A stretch of 30,102 nt of DNA, taken from NCBI GenBank assembly GCA_013115145.1, contig JAAPAO010000321.1, forward strand, positions 1 through 30,102, written 5' to 3'. A program made the position numbers and the translations under genes. The notes below the pieces were generated by a model. The model was not told the DNA's origin. It saw only the letters and a list, made by a program, of their open reading frames with translations, and ran no database searches. Origin of the DNA: Perkinsus chesapeaki (taxonomy: Eukaryota; Perkinsozoa; Perkinsida; Perkinsidae). Shown one piece after another: positions 17,143 through 27,285 of this stretch (the stretch's first letter is position 1; the number at the start of each line of letters is the position of its first letter).

Positions 17143-19610
17143 ATGGCAAGCTTGGAAGAAATAAGGAAGGCCAAACACGATGAGTGGCTCCGTCGGCAAG
17201 AAGGGGACAAAGAAGGCAAAAAGCGTGCTCGAGATGAATCTATTACCGGTAAGGAGTGGCAAAGTTCACCAACTGCCATCCCACTTCGTATTCGAGATGG
17301 CCTATATCACCATAGACTATCCTTTCTGGTCACGAAGTGGCAAGAAATGCAAAGCAAACAATTTCTTGTGTGTGTTTCTGCCTTAATGTATTAGTGTGGG
17401 AATTTTACTGAATCTGTATAGAGTTCATGTCAACGTAAGATACTCACGCTAAGCCAAGTTCGGTCGAGGTTGACATCTCCGAAGAATCCCCGGCAGCCTC
17501 AGCAACAGCACCGAAAAGACTGAGGATTGGCAAAGGTGAGTTCTATACAGATCGTCATTTGGTCGTCCCACAGATCAGGCAATAACTCATTGAAATTCAT
17601 TCGAACCATTTTTATCAACAGCGACAGAACTCGCTGGCTGATTAGTTGTCGTCTTCGAAGAGTGTTTTATTATTCTGTAAAATGCTCAATGGTTCAGCAG
17701 CCAGCTGATATTGGATGATAATTCCGGCGGATTGTGCAATTTGTCTCCATTACGTGCCACGAAAGAATCTCCAAAAAGTGTTCACTCAACCGTTACGATT
17801 CCGACCATCCTCCTTCCTTCCAGTTGCCCAAAGCCTCACTGCGATATCATCAACGTTGAAGATCCTGACGTGGAATGTGGACGGCTTGGACCAGCATTCG
17901 GATGAAATCGACATGACAGCTCGAACGATGAGTGTCGCTGCGCACATAGCCGAGCAGCGGCCTCAGATTGTCCTCCTCCAAGTGAGTTAACTTCTCCGCC
18001 TCCCCCGCCTGCCCAAGGGGTCGAAGACCCTTCCGAGCTATCTTGGCAAGTGTCCCTCTGTACACTGCCGCCAGGAGAGGATACTATCTTTCAGGAGTTG
18101 GTCGACTTCAATCTTCAATGGTTCAAGAGGCTCCTTTCCGAGTTCTACGATTTCTACATTCAATCCTCACCAGCTCTCCCCTACTTCGTTGGCATCCTCA
18201 TCGATCGTTCAGCAGTGTGCGTGAAAGGCCCTCTCATCACGGACAATTTCTCCACCACTAAAATGGGCCGCGCCTTGGTAAAGCATGACGTCCTGCCTTC
18301 CGTGAATTCCGGTTCAGGTTTCTTTGACCGGCGCAATCCTCCTACCTGGTGGAAATCGAATAAACCTGCATGTGGCAACGGCGCATTTGGAGTCAACAAA
18401 GAGCTTCGGTAAAGCGAGAATCGAACAGCTTAAGGTGAACACCGCCGGGCATCCAATAGTAGAAACCAGAATGACCTCATGTGCTCATCAAAACCTGGGG
18501 CGTATCTTTCAAAGAGATTCTCTTTTGGTAGCTCTCGAAGTGGTCGAGTTTTTGGAAGCCTATTTTAATAAAGTACAGGCTAGCTGTAGAACGAATTCTT
18601 CTAAACCTTCGAAGCATGGTTCGAATGAGTTGCTGCTGATGTCACTCCGGGCGGCTTGTATTATGGACTCGAACCCTCCATGAGATTGGGTGTGACTCCG
18701 GTCGCTTTCCACTGGGCTCCTCGACGCGGATTGGTCTTCGATGACCCTTCAGGAATCCTTCGCCGATCTGCGTCGCTCCGTCGCCGAAAATGGCGCCTCA
18801 TTGGCAATCTTTGGGGGAGATTTGAACATCAGAGACAACGAGGTTCGAGAAGCACTTCAAGTGGGATCTGGTGAGGTTGACATTAAAGATTCTTGGGAGG
18901 TTAGTACAGCGACTACTGCGATGGAAAGGGTATCATTCCAGGCGTGCGGTCGACCGAAGGACGCTGAGTTTACTTGGGATATGAGAAGGAATGACAATCT
19001 GGGACTTAAAGGGAAGCCGAAAGCCAGGTGAGTTCCGATATCGGAGCAGGCACTGATGCGTACATAGAAAGTTTGGGTGGCGTTGTTCAGGCTTCATTAT
19101 TATTTGATTCACGTTTAATACTTTCTCAGTTTATTTCTGCTTACCACCATTGAGCGAAATTAACGTGAGTTTCGGTTCGTAAACCTTCTTAAAGTCCGAT
19201 GCGAATGACACTATTCTGTCAGAGTAGTTGATTATCCAAAAATCGCCTCTTAAATGGAAGGCCCCCACGGCTTGACTTACCCTTTGTCATCGCAAATGCT
19301 GAAATGAGCACCCTGCCGAGCAGCAGCACCTTGATTGCCTTGCACAGCGTTATTATTAGATTTCATGGAATTAATTTATTTAACGAAACATTCAACCAGC
19401 TGCATTTTTATTCATCTCAGGTTCGATCGGTTATATTTTGCGCACTGTGAAGAATTAAAGATATGCCCGATGAGCTTCAAGCTGGTCGGGACGGAAAGAT
19501 GCGACCTCGATGAGATTAAGGGAAAGAAGAGATTTCCAAGCGATCACTTCGGAATTGAATTTGAATTAAAAATCGATAAGAAAGTTATTGATTTAAGTGA
19601 TGACAGCTAG
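17143..19610 (+). CDS. TDP2: Tyrosyl-DNA phosphodiesterase 2-like (endonuclease/exonuclease/phosphatase fold)
   Basis: Seven exons: 17143-17248, 17440-17535, 17824-17981, 18095-18277, 18318-18434, 18753-19027 and 19421-19610. All phases agree and give 374 residues. TDP2 removes tyrosyl adducts left by trapped topoisomerase II at DNA 5' ends. The four catalytic boxes are present: LTWNVDGLD with Asn85, LLQE with Glu121 formed across a splice junction, TAHLEST with His204, and GGDLNIRD with Asp243 and Asn245. FPSDHFG supplies Asp353 and His354. TKMGRAL and FTWDMRRNDN also match the family. The N-terminal 67 residues are Lys/Arg-rich (KKRARDE, PKRLRIGK), likely a nuclear signal; no UBA domain is visible there. 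Intron 4 (18278-18317) is 40 bases. The exon 2 acceptor at 17439 is the least certain edge. The gene converges on the next with 83 bases between stops. Confidence 0.88.
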
Positions 19611-19693
19611 TACGTTTCTAATCGATCAGCTGATCTATTTGAGTTACCAACTCAGCACATAATGCATCAGAAACCATGACAGTCAATAATACA

Positions 19694-20857
19694 TCAGACA
19701 TGCCGATGACCGCCGCCGATAAGGGTTATGTTCTCGTCGATCCAATCGAGGCCTTCTTTGATCTCCTCCGGACTCAAAACTCTCTTGGGCCGAAAAGGTC
19801 CATCTGTCGACATCAGCCATTTTTTCAAGGCAATCATAGCCGACAAACTCTTAGTGTTACCAAACGAGCAAAGATAGCGAAATGACGACATAACGTCATC
19901 AACTCTTCCACAGGCGTTCCTCAGAATCTTTCGAGGATCGTCGGGCCTTGACTCTGGAGGGTGACTGCTACCATCAGGAAACTGATGGCACTCTCCGTCG
20001 GTTGACCAGACCTGAACATTACGGCCCAAGCGGTTGAGCGCCGAGTGTGTGATAGGATCGATGGGAGTGTTTGTGGCTATCTCGATAGGACCACCGACGG
20101 GCGAGGAACAGAGGGCTTTAAGGATCGGATGGTTGGATGCCATCAGCGCCTTTAAGTCCGACCGCACCAATTTGACACCGAAGCAGTCACGTAATTCCTG
20201 CAGTGTTAATTCAGTCGAACCGGAAGGGGATGTGACGAGTCCGGTGGATGAAGCAGCCGCTATGCGGACCAGATGCCGATGAGTCCATGGCACACTAAGG
20301 GAAGGGTTAAAGATGGCGTCGAGAAGAAGGCCTCGAGCAGTTCCGATGGGGAAGGTGTCCATCAACACATCAAACGACTCGGGTTCGATCCTCACCAGCG
20401 GGAACTTCCTCATCAACTGTCCACATACGATAAAGCGCCAACTATCCTCCTTCTCGAGCGCCTTCAAACCAACTCGTATGCTTACTTGAGACAGACCTCT
20501 CGGATGGCTTCTTTCCAATACACCAAAACACCTTAAGGCCTTCTGGCATTCCCCGATTTTGCCGTACAACTTCACCGCGAGCGTCATCGCTCGAGAATCG
20601 GCAAGTTCTATTGAAGATTCAAACAAAGCTAGCGCTTGTTCTTGGCGACCCTTCAGCATCAACTGCTTCATAGTGGACACCAGAGCAGGAGGTGGAGGAG
20701 GCCGCCGCCATTGACCGCCGCCACCGGCGTGCGCATGCGTGCTGGCAAAACTTCGTATCAGATAATTGCTAAGTGGCACAGAGCAACGGCGCCGATACTT
20801 CAGAGGGCGACCGAGGTAGGCAAGCAGAATCAATACGTCGTTGATAAGAAACAATAA
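19694..20857 (-). CDS. PPR/TPR-like helical protein, probably mitochondrial (5' end unresolved)
   Basis: An open frame of about 387 codons on the minus strand. The first in-frame ATG encodes residue 61 of the open frame. Before it lies a basic, Arg/Ser-rich stretch (GRPLKYRRRCSVPLSN, then YLIRSFAST) that looks like a mitochondrial targeting peptide, so the true start is probably in an upstream exon joined at a CCCCAG acceptor (exon from 20857). Following residues show a helix-turn-helix pattern, KQLMLKGRQEQALALFESS then AVKLYGKIGECQKALRCF, typical of pentatricopeptide or tetratricopeptide repeats. The rest is helical and ends in a short acidic and His-containing tail. Such proteins usually bind organellar RNA. 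It follows the Rieske gene on the same strand with about 130 bases between, and its own start may lie in that gap. Confidence 0.55.
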   Translation of the reverse strand, partial: LLFLINDVLILLAYLGRPLKYRRRCSVPLSNYLIRSFASTHAHAGGGGQWRRPPPPPALVSTMKQLMLKGRQEQALALFESSIELADSRAMTLAVKLYGKIGECQKALRCFGVLERSHPRGLSQVSIRVGLKALEKEDSWRFIVCGQLMRKFPLVRIEPESFDVLMDTFPIGTARGLLLDAIFNPSLSVPWTHRHLVRIAAASSTGLVTSPSGSTELTLQELRDCFGVKLVRSDLKALMASNHPILKALCSSPVGGPIEIATNTPIDPITHSALNRLGRNVQVWSTDGECHQFPDGSSHPPESRPDDPRKILRNACGRVDDVMSSFRYLCSFGNTKSLSAMIALKKWLMSTDGPFRPKRVLSPEEIKEGLDWIDENITLIGGGHRHV

Positions 20858-20991
20858 CTGGGGCTAAGAAATTAAACACTTTGACAAACTCAAATCGATT
20901 CAAGATAAAAAGGATATCCTCTTCATGACGATGGTGACCAGTCCCAAACCCCCAAGGGAAAGGGTGTGCGTAAATATCAACAACCATTACA

Positions 20992-22328
20992 TTAACCCAA
21001 AACAATAGTATCATCATCAATAAACTCATATCTGAAAAAAGGTACAGAAATCGCATCGAGAGAATTGGTCCTCCGCAGCGGCTTACGTGGGGACTTCCAT
21101 ATTGAGAGGAGCCGGACCTAGCCTGATTCTCCCGGAATGATCGTAATGGCTTCCATGGCACGGACAGAAGTAGCCACCATAGAGACCTTGGTCGGGGTAG
21201 GGGACACAACCAAGATGAGTACAGACGCCCAACATAATTAGCCATTCAGGCTTCTTTACACGGTCCTTATCGCGCTCGGGATCTCTCAAGCTGTTCACAA
21301 TGGCATCATCAGCCACAGCAGCATCGATCATAGCCTGGGTACCTGAGCAGGTTGAGTTAGTATATATCATGCAAGCTTCAAGGTAAGATATCCTTCTTAC
21401 GTCTTCTCACAAACACTGGTTTCCCTCGCCACTTGACCACGAAGTTTTGCCCCGGTTGAATCCCTCTTAAATCGACTTCAATGACACCAGCAGCAATTGC
21501 ATCACGCGCCGGCCAAAGCCCATGGACAACCTTCACAACAGCACCTGGAAAAGATTCCCTGCTGAACTGGAAGGATCAACTTCGTACTTCTCAGGAAGGC
21601 CAGACCGATGAGACCAAACATGCCAGTCGCGAAATAATGAAAGGGCCGGCGATCAGCATGCCAGGTCGGCAGACGCGTGTGGCGGAAGTCTAGGTGTCCC
21701 TCCGGAACGCAGGTATCGGGACAGGGAATGTTCTCGGCGTACCCGACCGGGCGGAAGTTATCAGGGTTGAACCTGACTTATACGTAAATGTACTGAGGAA
21801 GGATGATTCCGACCTTGCTATGGACAAGATGGCTGGCTCGCCCTCCTTCTTCCAGACATCAGTACGAGTCACGTTGGCACCTAAACACTTCACAGTGGAG
21901 GTTATTAAGTTAAGGAATGCCTACCAGCGGCCAACTCTCCCTTGGCAACATCTGGCTTCCTCGGGAACACGGGCTCACGGAGGTGCTCGTAGTGACAATA
22001 AACGTATCTTAAAAAAATATAGTAAGATATAGCAAGCCGGTCGTAGCGGACATACTCGCCCCAGCCCCTCATAATGTGGGGGTCGCCTCGGGTCTGCATT
22101 AGCTTGCGAGTGTCGTCAACCTAATGGAAGTTTCAACTGCACTAGTGTAGGGAGCATAGGGCCTACTGGAGGGTACTTCTCCGTCTTCTCGGGATCGGGG
22201 AACTCGGAGATGTGGTCGACTTGATCAAATCTGATAAATAATGATATCCACGCAAACAGGGATGAGCCTTACCTGTTGTACCACATGGGCTTCTCACTGG
22301 ACGGTTCAGTTCTCCAAGAATCGATCAT
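20992..22328 (-). CDS. Rieske iron-sulfur subunit of mitochondrial cytochrome bc1 complex, nine exons
   Basis: Exons on the minus strand: 22328-22273, 22230-22167, 22120-22056, 22007-21925, 21880-21814, 21772-21588, 21544-21401, 21342-21087 and 21031-20992. The eight introns are 41-58 bases, all GT-AG and phase-consistent; the protein has 319 residues. The Rieske subunit carries electrons from ubiquinol to cytochrome c1 in complex III. CTHLGC (262-267) and CPCHGSH (281-287) supply the 2Fe-2S ligands C262, H264, C281 and H284 and the disulphide pair C267/C283. [14 protein letters not shown] and [11 protein letters not shown] match the family. The last exon restores the expected C-terminus [12 protein letters not shown]. 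The membrane helix is [17 protein letters not shown] (about 165-181). About 150 residues precede it, more than in animals or fungi but in keeping with alveolates. The ATG sits directly after TTAAG. Confidence 0.93.
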
Positions 22329-22719
22329 CTTAACTGTTGTTGGGCGATGAAGGAGAACCGATGAAGTGTGCAGTAGACGGCTGCATGGGCTGTTGGACGG
22401 CCAGGACCGACGAGAAAGCAACATCTTACTCAAAAATGGTATGGCAAATGCTGCCTAATAAAGTCAAGCGTCAACCTAAGATACCATCCGACCGAATAAA
22501 ATGCATTTGTGTCTGCGTTCACGGTATTTTCGTGTTTCAAGTCGATTACTGCAATGCCTTACCATTTAGAGTGTGCCAGATGTAAAAGGAACCTCCAGAA
22601 ATGAAAGGAAGTTAAGTTGGTAGAGCGCAAGCCTATCCCAGAGTCTCATATTCGATACGCACATAATCGATTATTCGGGCGGTCGCTAAATCAACAAACT
22701 GCGCATCTTAGGTTGACCC
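22329..22719. other. Divergent intergenic region
   Basis: This 390-base gap lies between two genes read away from each other, so it probably holds both promoters. At 22606-22670 on the plus strand, GTTGGTAGAGC followed by ATATTCGATAC loosely resembles tRNA D- and T-arm sequence, but no stem pairs well. No coding frame is convincing. Confidence 0.4.
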
Positions 22720-24529
22720 ATGCCATCAACTTCGAAAACTCTTTGTCTAACAGCTGCCAAGGGAACTCCAGTGGAGGTCCTTGAAGCATTGAAGCATCTT
22801 TCTAGTGCAGAGCTCATCGCTCGACCATATGCCTTTGGGAAGGCGCTGGGAACCGTAAGGCTTCCTTCACCTGTTCGACCGTTATGATTGTCAAAATTCA
22901 TCCGGCCTTGCTCGAGGCTCGAATGGCGTTAGTAGGTCGGAAAACATTCACTCAGTGAAATTCTAACTGTTGCTCCTTCATTCCATCTGCCTTACAAGCA
23001 CCTTTAGTGAAATGTTTAATCCATCGCTGTGGCTTAGGGAGTAGATGCCACTACCAGCCTCAGAACCGCATCTTAAGACATTTTACGGAAATACTCCTGA
23101 GTCCACCGTCAGTCCTTATAGTGTTATTCCTGGTGTACAGGTATCATACCGAAGTCGGCTCTCCTGGCGCCCCCTCGGCCAGGCATTTTTCAGCATTATC
23201 GGTTCAATCGAATGCAAGAAGTTGCCTGTGGACTTCCTTCAAGGCTTTATCGATGCAAGTGGCCCGGCTGGTCTTGTAAAGATAATCTCCGACGTAAGTC
23301 CGCAGCTGGATTCTCATACCGTATTTCCCTCCGATCAGCACCACATCTACTCCCCCCTCCGCCCACTTGCCCTCGACTGGCTCCTCTTCCACCCAGTATT
23401 CATTGAAAGCCTCTCACTGCCGGACAAGCAATCTCTGCTACGACAGTCGGAGGTTCTCTCTGCATTTCGAAGCAACACTAAGTTCTTCTCTTTGGTCATG
23501 TCGCATCATTTCAATGGCATCACGATGCCCCTACAGACGGTCGATAGCGCTATCATGCGTCTGAAGCCCTCGAGCGGCTTGGTATCTTTGGTTCACCTCC
23601 TGCTCCTGCGCGCTCGAAGGCTGTCATGGCCGGCAGAGTTGCCTGCGAACGCTTTGGTACTTCTTTCGAGGCACGCCGAAGAGCACGGTGGAGTGTGGCT
23701 GTCATTCCTGCTTGGAACTTGGAGATACCGTAAAGTCGATTCAGGTTTGCTATGGAAGGCCTGTCGCCATTTCCACGAGTACAAGGCGAAGCTGTGGTCT
23801 CATGGTGAGGCTGCTGACAGTGTGGCTGCTGAACTGGTCGGACGAACTGACGATGATATCCTCAACGGGCTCTATCGGTGCATGGTTAGGGTAGCCTCGC
23901 AGGAGCATGAGTGTCCAGGACAAGGAGAGCGGATTGGTATCATCAGTGTTATTTTGAACTCGACCGCGGCACGCGATGACAACTTCGCCGAGGTTTGTGA
24001 GTTAATTGGCAACGGACACTGTGAATGGCTCAGAGATGCTGTAAGGGACCATCCTTGCATTGAAAGGATTCTAGCGGATGAGCTCAAAGCCATCGAATTG
24101 ATCCACCGCGTCGGTCTTAGGCAAGAAGTGCTAGCGTTCGGCACGGAAGCAATCGTGCATGCGTACAGACAAACGCATTGGGCATTCCTGCGCTCTTTAC
24201 TGCTCAGCCATCCACTACAGGTTCTTGCAAAGTTGACTCCTCTACGAGTTCTCGGCCGCCCGATTGATCGGGATTTCCGTTTGGAGTTCTTGCGGGCAAT
24301 GAAAGCCTCGCCGGGCTTGTGGGATCCGTATGTGGTTAATGAACTCAGCGAAGATGAGGCAACCTGTGAGTCGGAATCTGAGCTTGAAGCGTGCATTCAG
24401 AAGTCAAGGTCGAGAGTGCCATTTATCGTATCTTCCCCAGCACAAGATGCTGAGCTGCTGGAATCGGCCGACTTCCGTCGTTTGGTTAGGATTATCAATG
24501 AGAATGCCATGAGAGCTTTGCGACAATAA
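22720..24529 (+). CDS. Helical protein of unknown function, probably two exons
   Basis: The main exon is 23045-24529, an open frame of 494 residues beginning with ATG directly after GTAG. A short frame at 22720-22854 (45 residues, with PVEVLEALKHLSSAELIARP) ends at a GTAAGG donor in the same phase, so it is a plausible first exon, giving 539 residues. If not, translation starts at 23045. The protein is rich in Leu, Arg and Ser with many predicted amphipathic helices (for example LVSLVHLLLLRARRLSW) and an acidic segment near the C-terminus (NELSEDEATCESESELEA). There is no signal peptide, membrane helix or catalytic motif that I recognise. The first exon recalls the helical repeats of organellar RNA-binding proteins, but that is only a resemblance. 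Confidence 0.6.
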
Positions 24530-25131
24530 TGATGTCATTTTACCACACAAGCTTGTTTAGTTTGTCAGTAACATTGACTCTCAACTGAGTCGATTGTCGT
24601 AGTATCACATCGTCAAGTCTCATGAACGAGAGCACACAACACAACTTACCAATACATTATAGACCTAGCAGATACTGTAAATCCGTCCCATGAGCTAGCG
24701 TGGTGGAATCTTTAGTAGTAACTTGCATAATCACGTAATAGCTCTGCCTTCTGTGGAGCAGATTAGGATGGCCGAACAGCGAAAAGTGAGAGAAGTGTGT
24801 CGCGGAGAGACCCAAGATGTATGACAGGGTTGAAGTACTTCAGTGGAGAGTGCTGCGGTATAACCTAAACTCGGCACAATATAGAATGCACGAATGATAC
24901 GCAGCTTGTGGGTAAGAGTAAATGACGATTGTTACCAATTCTAAAGAGACTGAGTAGGTGTGATGTGACACGATTCCGGACGCAGTGATGCAACACACAA
25001 GAACGTACACGTTTGTGTCGAGAATCTTGCGAGTGCGAAACACCGTTAGCAATCATCAATGAACGAGTGCACTTTAAGCTTACTGTAAGTCTACATTATC
25101 TTGTTAGTTGATATATTTTACGTTATAATCA
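24530..25131. other. Intergenic region, no gene seen
   Basis: About 600 bases between the helical protein and the oxidase gene. Frames on both strands are short and not protein-like. It probably holds the 3' end of the first transcript and the promoter of the oxidase gene. Confidence 0.5.
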
Positions 25132-27285
25132 ATGTTATTTGCCCCTCTCTTATATCTCGTTTTATTGGTATCGCCAATCGTCGCCCCCTTCCCGGATAGG
25201 CCGGTTAGGGATGTGGTATTCGCCTTGTTTGATGCACTGCCTGGTCAAGTACAAACCGATGATATTCCTCCACCTTACAATACTCGTTTTGATGAATCTA
25301 ATGGATACCTACCAAAGGCTATGGTCTACGTTAAGTCCGTCGAGGACATTATCACTGCCTTAAAAATCTGTCATGATGGGCCTGCTCCAGTAGCTTTGCG
25401 CAGCAACGGTGGTCATTCTTATATCGGCCAGTCTACCGTACATGGTGGCATTATCATCAACTTTAGTCAACTGAAAAACTTTGAAGTGACAGTTGAAGGT
25501 GGTCGTTATATCGCTAAACTCGGTTCAGGTCTCAAAGAGCTTGAGGTTTATTCAAGACTAGCTCGTCATGATCCACCTCTAGGATTCGCTGGTGGTTCGG
25601 GCTCGACTGTTGGTATTGCTGGGTTGATTTCTGGTGGCGGTCATGGTCTATCTTCCGCTATGTATGGGCTTACCTCTGATAGGGTTGTTGCTGCTGAAGT
25701 CGTTGTCTATAATAGAGAGGAAGATAAGTTCGAGTTGGTTACTGCAACTCCGTATAACCAGCATTCTGAACTTCTATTTGCCATTCGCGGTGGCATGGGC
25801 GGTAATTATGGTGCTTTGGTCTCCCTAAGCTATGATGCTCCTGTCGTCACTAACGTCGTCACGCTCTCTAATAAAAACTTTGAGGTTAATCCAACCCTTC
25901 AAGCCCAAAGGATAAAGGCCTTCCAAGACTTCATGCACTCTGCCGAATCTGGTCCTGAGATATTCGGTATCGGTAAGTTCCTCGGCGGTGGTGGAATTCA
26001 ATACAGTGCACAATGTATTTGTGACTTGACTGGTGATTGTACTTCTTGCCACGCCAAACTTGACAAGATGGAGGCAGCTGTTGGCCTGTCTACTACCGCT
26101 CTCCGTGTAGAGCAAGATTACGGTAAAGCTATGTGGTATTGGGCTGACTGTACCGTCGACTCCTGGAATGATTTCTACCCTCCTGAAGGGATTGCCAATT
26201 GCAGTGAAGAGGATATGCAAGAAGCGATGGAGAGGTGTTGGGAATTCGACAGAGCTTTCTATGGCGGTCCTTATAAGGCCAAGTCAATCTACTTCCCTGT
26301 TGACATGAGAATGGAAGACCTTGAGTCTCTTGCTCAAGCACACGTCGATCCTCTATGCCGTTCACCGGGTGATTGTGTTACTCTTCTTGACTTCTACGGT
26401 CATGCTATGTCTGTCGAGCCTGATGAATGTAACGGCACCCATGGCAAATGTACTTCTTTCGATCACAGGACACCTGGTTGGCATATGCAAATGCTTTCCA
26501 TTTGGGAGGAAGGCGAACCTACACCTACCGACAAGCTGCAGTGGTTGCAAGAATCTTATGAGGCTGTCCTCCCGGGCTCGCTTGGTACTGCTTATCAAAA
26601 CTATATCGACTCTGATTTGGCTGAAGGCCGTCAGTGGGTTAACCAGTACTTCCCTGATGCGGATACTTATCCTCGACTTCAACAGGTGAAATGCAAATAT
26701 AATGGAATAGATATGTATAACTTCTACGCGATTGATTTGATGACAGTTGATATTGACGACGAGATATGTGGCTTTGAAACTGATACTACTACCCCAGTGA
26801 TTGATACTACTACCCCAGTGGTCGATACTACTACCCCAATGATTGATACTACTACCCCAGTGATTGATACTACTACCCCAGTGATCGATACTACTACCCC
26901 AGTGATCCATACTACTACCCCAGTGATCGATACTACTACTCCAATGATAACTACTCACGTAACTGACACGACGGTTCATCCTTCTGACTTTATTACTACC
27001 AGTGGTGGAGGCTGTGATGGAGCTGACAGGAAGTGTGCTGATGGATATCCGGGCTCGTACTGTATGTCTTACAAGAGTCCGTCAGTCTGTTGGGGGAATA
27101 ACATTCCATGTTCATGCTCATCAATCACAACAGTATCGTCTTCATCCAGCACTCATTCCATTGCCGCCACCACTTGTGATCGTGAGGACCTTCGGTGTGC
27201 TGGCTTGAGAGTTGGTTCTTACTGTAAGTATTGGTCGTCCCCTCCACACTGTTGGGGGACCTCAGAACCATGTGACTGCAGTTGA
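25132..27285 (+). CDS. Secreted FAD-linked oxidase (berberine-bridge-enzyme-like) with repeat linker and two six-Cys modules
   Basis: A single exon of 717 residues. A signal peptide (residues 1-19) precedes a PCMH-type FAD domain. ALRSNGGHSYIG holds His95, the usual covalent flavin site. SGGGHGLSSAMYGLTSD and IRGGMGGNYG follow. The second flavin-linking Cys of bicovalent members is replaced (GGSGSTVG, about 154-161), so the flavin is probably bound by His only. QNYIDSDLAEGRQWV near 485-500 matches the C-terminal family motif. Next come eight seven-residue units of DTTTPVI type (26782-26949), likely a glycosylated stalk. Two modules with the pattern C-x6-C-x8-C-x8-C-x6-C-x-C end the protein. 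Family members oxidise sugars or alkaloids and release hydrogen peroxide; the substrate here is unknown. The modules may bind a surface or a sugar. Confidence 0.85.
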   Translation: MLFAPLLYLVLLVSPIVAPFPDRPVRDVVFALFDALPGQVQTDDIPPPYNTRFDESNGYLPKAMVYVKSVEDIITALKICHDGPAPVALRSNGGHSYIGQSTVHGGIIINFSQLKNFEVTVEGGRYIAKLGSGLKELEVYSRLARHDPPLGFAGGSGSTVGIAGLISGGGHGLSSAMYGLTSDRVVAAEVVVYNREEDKFELVTATPYNQHSELLFAIRGGMGGNYGALVSLSYDAPVVTNVVTLSNKNFEVNPTLQAQRIKAFQDFMHSAESGPEIFGIGKFLGGGGIQYSAQCICDLTGDCTSCHAKLDKMEAAVGLSTTALRVEQDYGKAMWYWADCTVDSWNDFYPPEGIANCSEEDMQEAMERCWEFDRAFYGGPYKAKSIYFPVDMRMEDLESLAQAHVDPLCRSPGDCVTLLDFYGHAMSVEPDECNGTHGKCTSFDHRTPGWHMQMLSIWEEGEPTPTDKLQWLQESYEAVLPGSLGTAYQNYIDSDLAEGRQWVNQYFPDADTYPRLQQVKCKYNGIDMYNFYAIDLMTVDIDDEICGFETDTTTPVIDTTTPVVDTTTPMIDTTTPVIDTTTPVIDTTTPVIHTTTPVIDTTTPMITTHVTDTTVHPSDFITTSGGGCDGADRKCADGYPGSYCMSYKSPSVCWGNNIPCSCSSITTVSSSSSTHSIAATTCDREDLRCAGLRVGSYCKYWSSPPHCWGTSEPCDCS
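26782..26949 (+). repeat. 21-bp coding minisatellite, eight copies
   Basis: Eight 21-base units beginning GATACTACTACCCC encode DTTTPVI with small changes (one VV, two MI, one His for Asp). The array joins the oxidase domain to the Cys-rich modules. The same unit occurs at 29939-30102. Confidence 0.95.

Noticed and set aside
18302-18317. A 16-base intron in the TDP2-like gene
   Set aside because: A 40-base intron from 18278 keeps the same frame, uses a better donor (GTAAAG), and restores the family sequence better.
20769-21245. Long minus-strand frame overlapping the Rieske and PPR-like genes
   Set aside because: It lies over Rieske exons 8-9, an intron and the intergenic gap in another frame; the spliced Rieske model explains the region.
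21823-21842. Sequence resembling part of a spliced leader (GCCATCTTG on the minus strand)
   Set aside because: It is coding sequence of Rieske exon 5 (EPAILS) and lacks the rest of the leader and its donor site.
22606-22670. tRNA-like sequence (GTTGGTAGAGC then ATATTCGATAC)
   Set aside because: D- and T-arm motifs are suggestive, but the anticodon, T and acceptor stems do not pair, so neither a tRNA gene nor a clear relic can be supported.
26362-26979. Minus-strand frame with a repeated WGSSIDH pattern
   Set aside because: Antisense reading of the 21-bp coding minisatellite in the oxidase gene.
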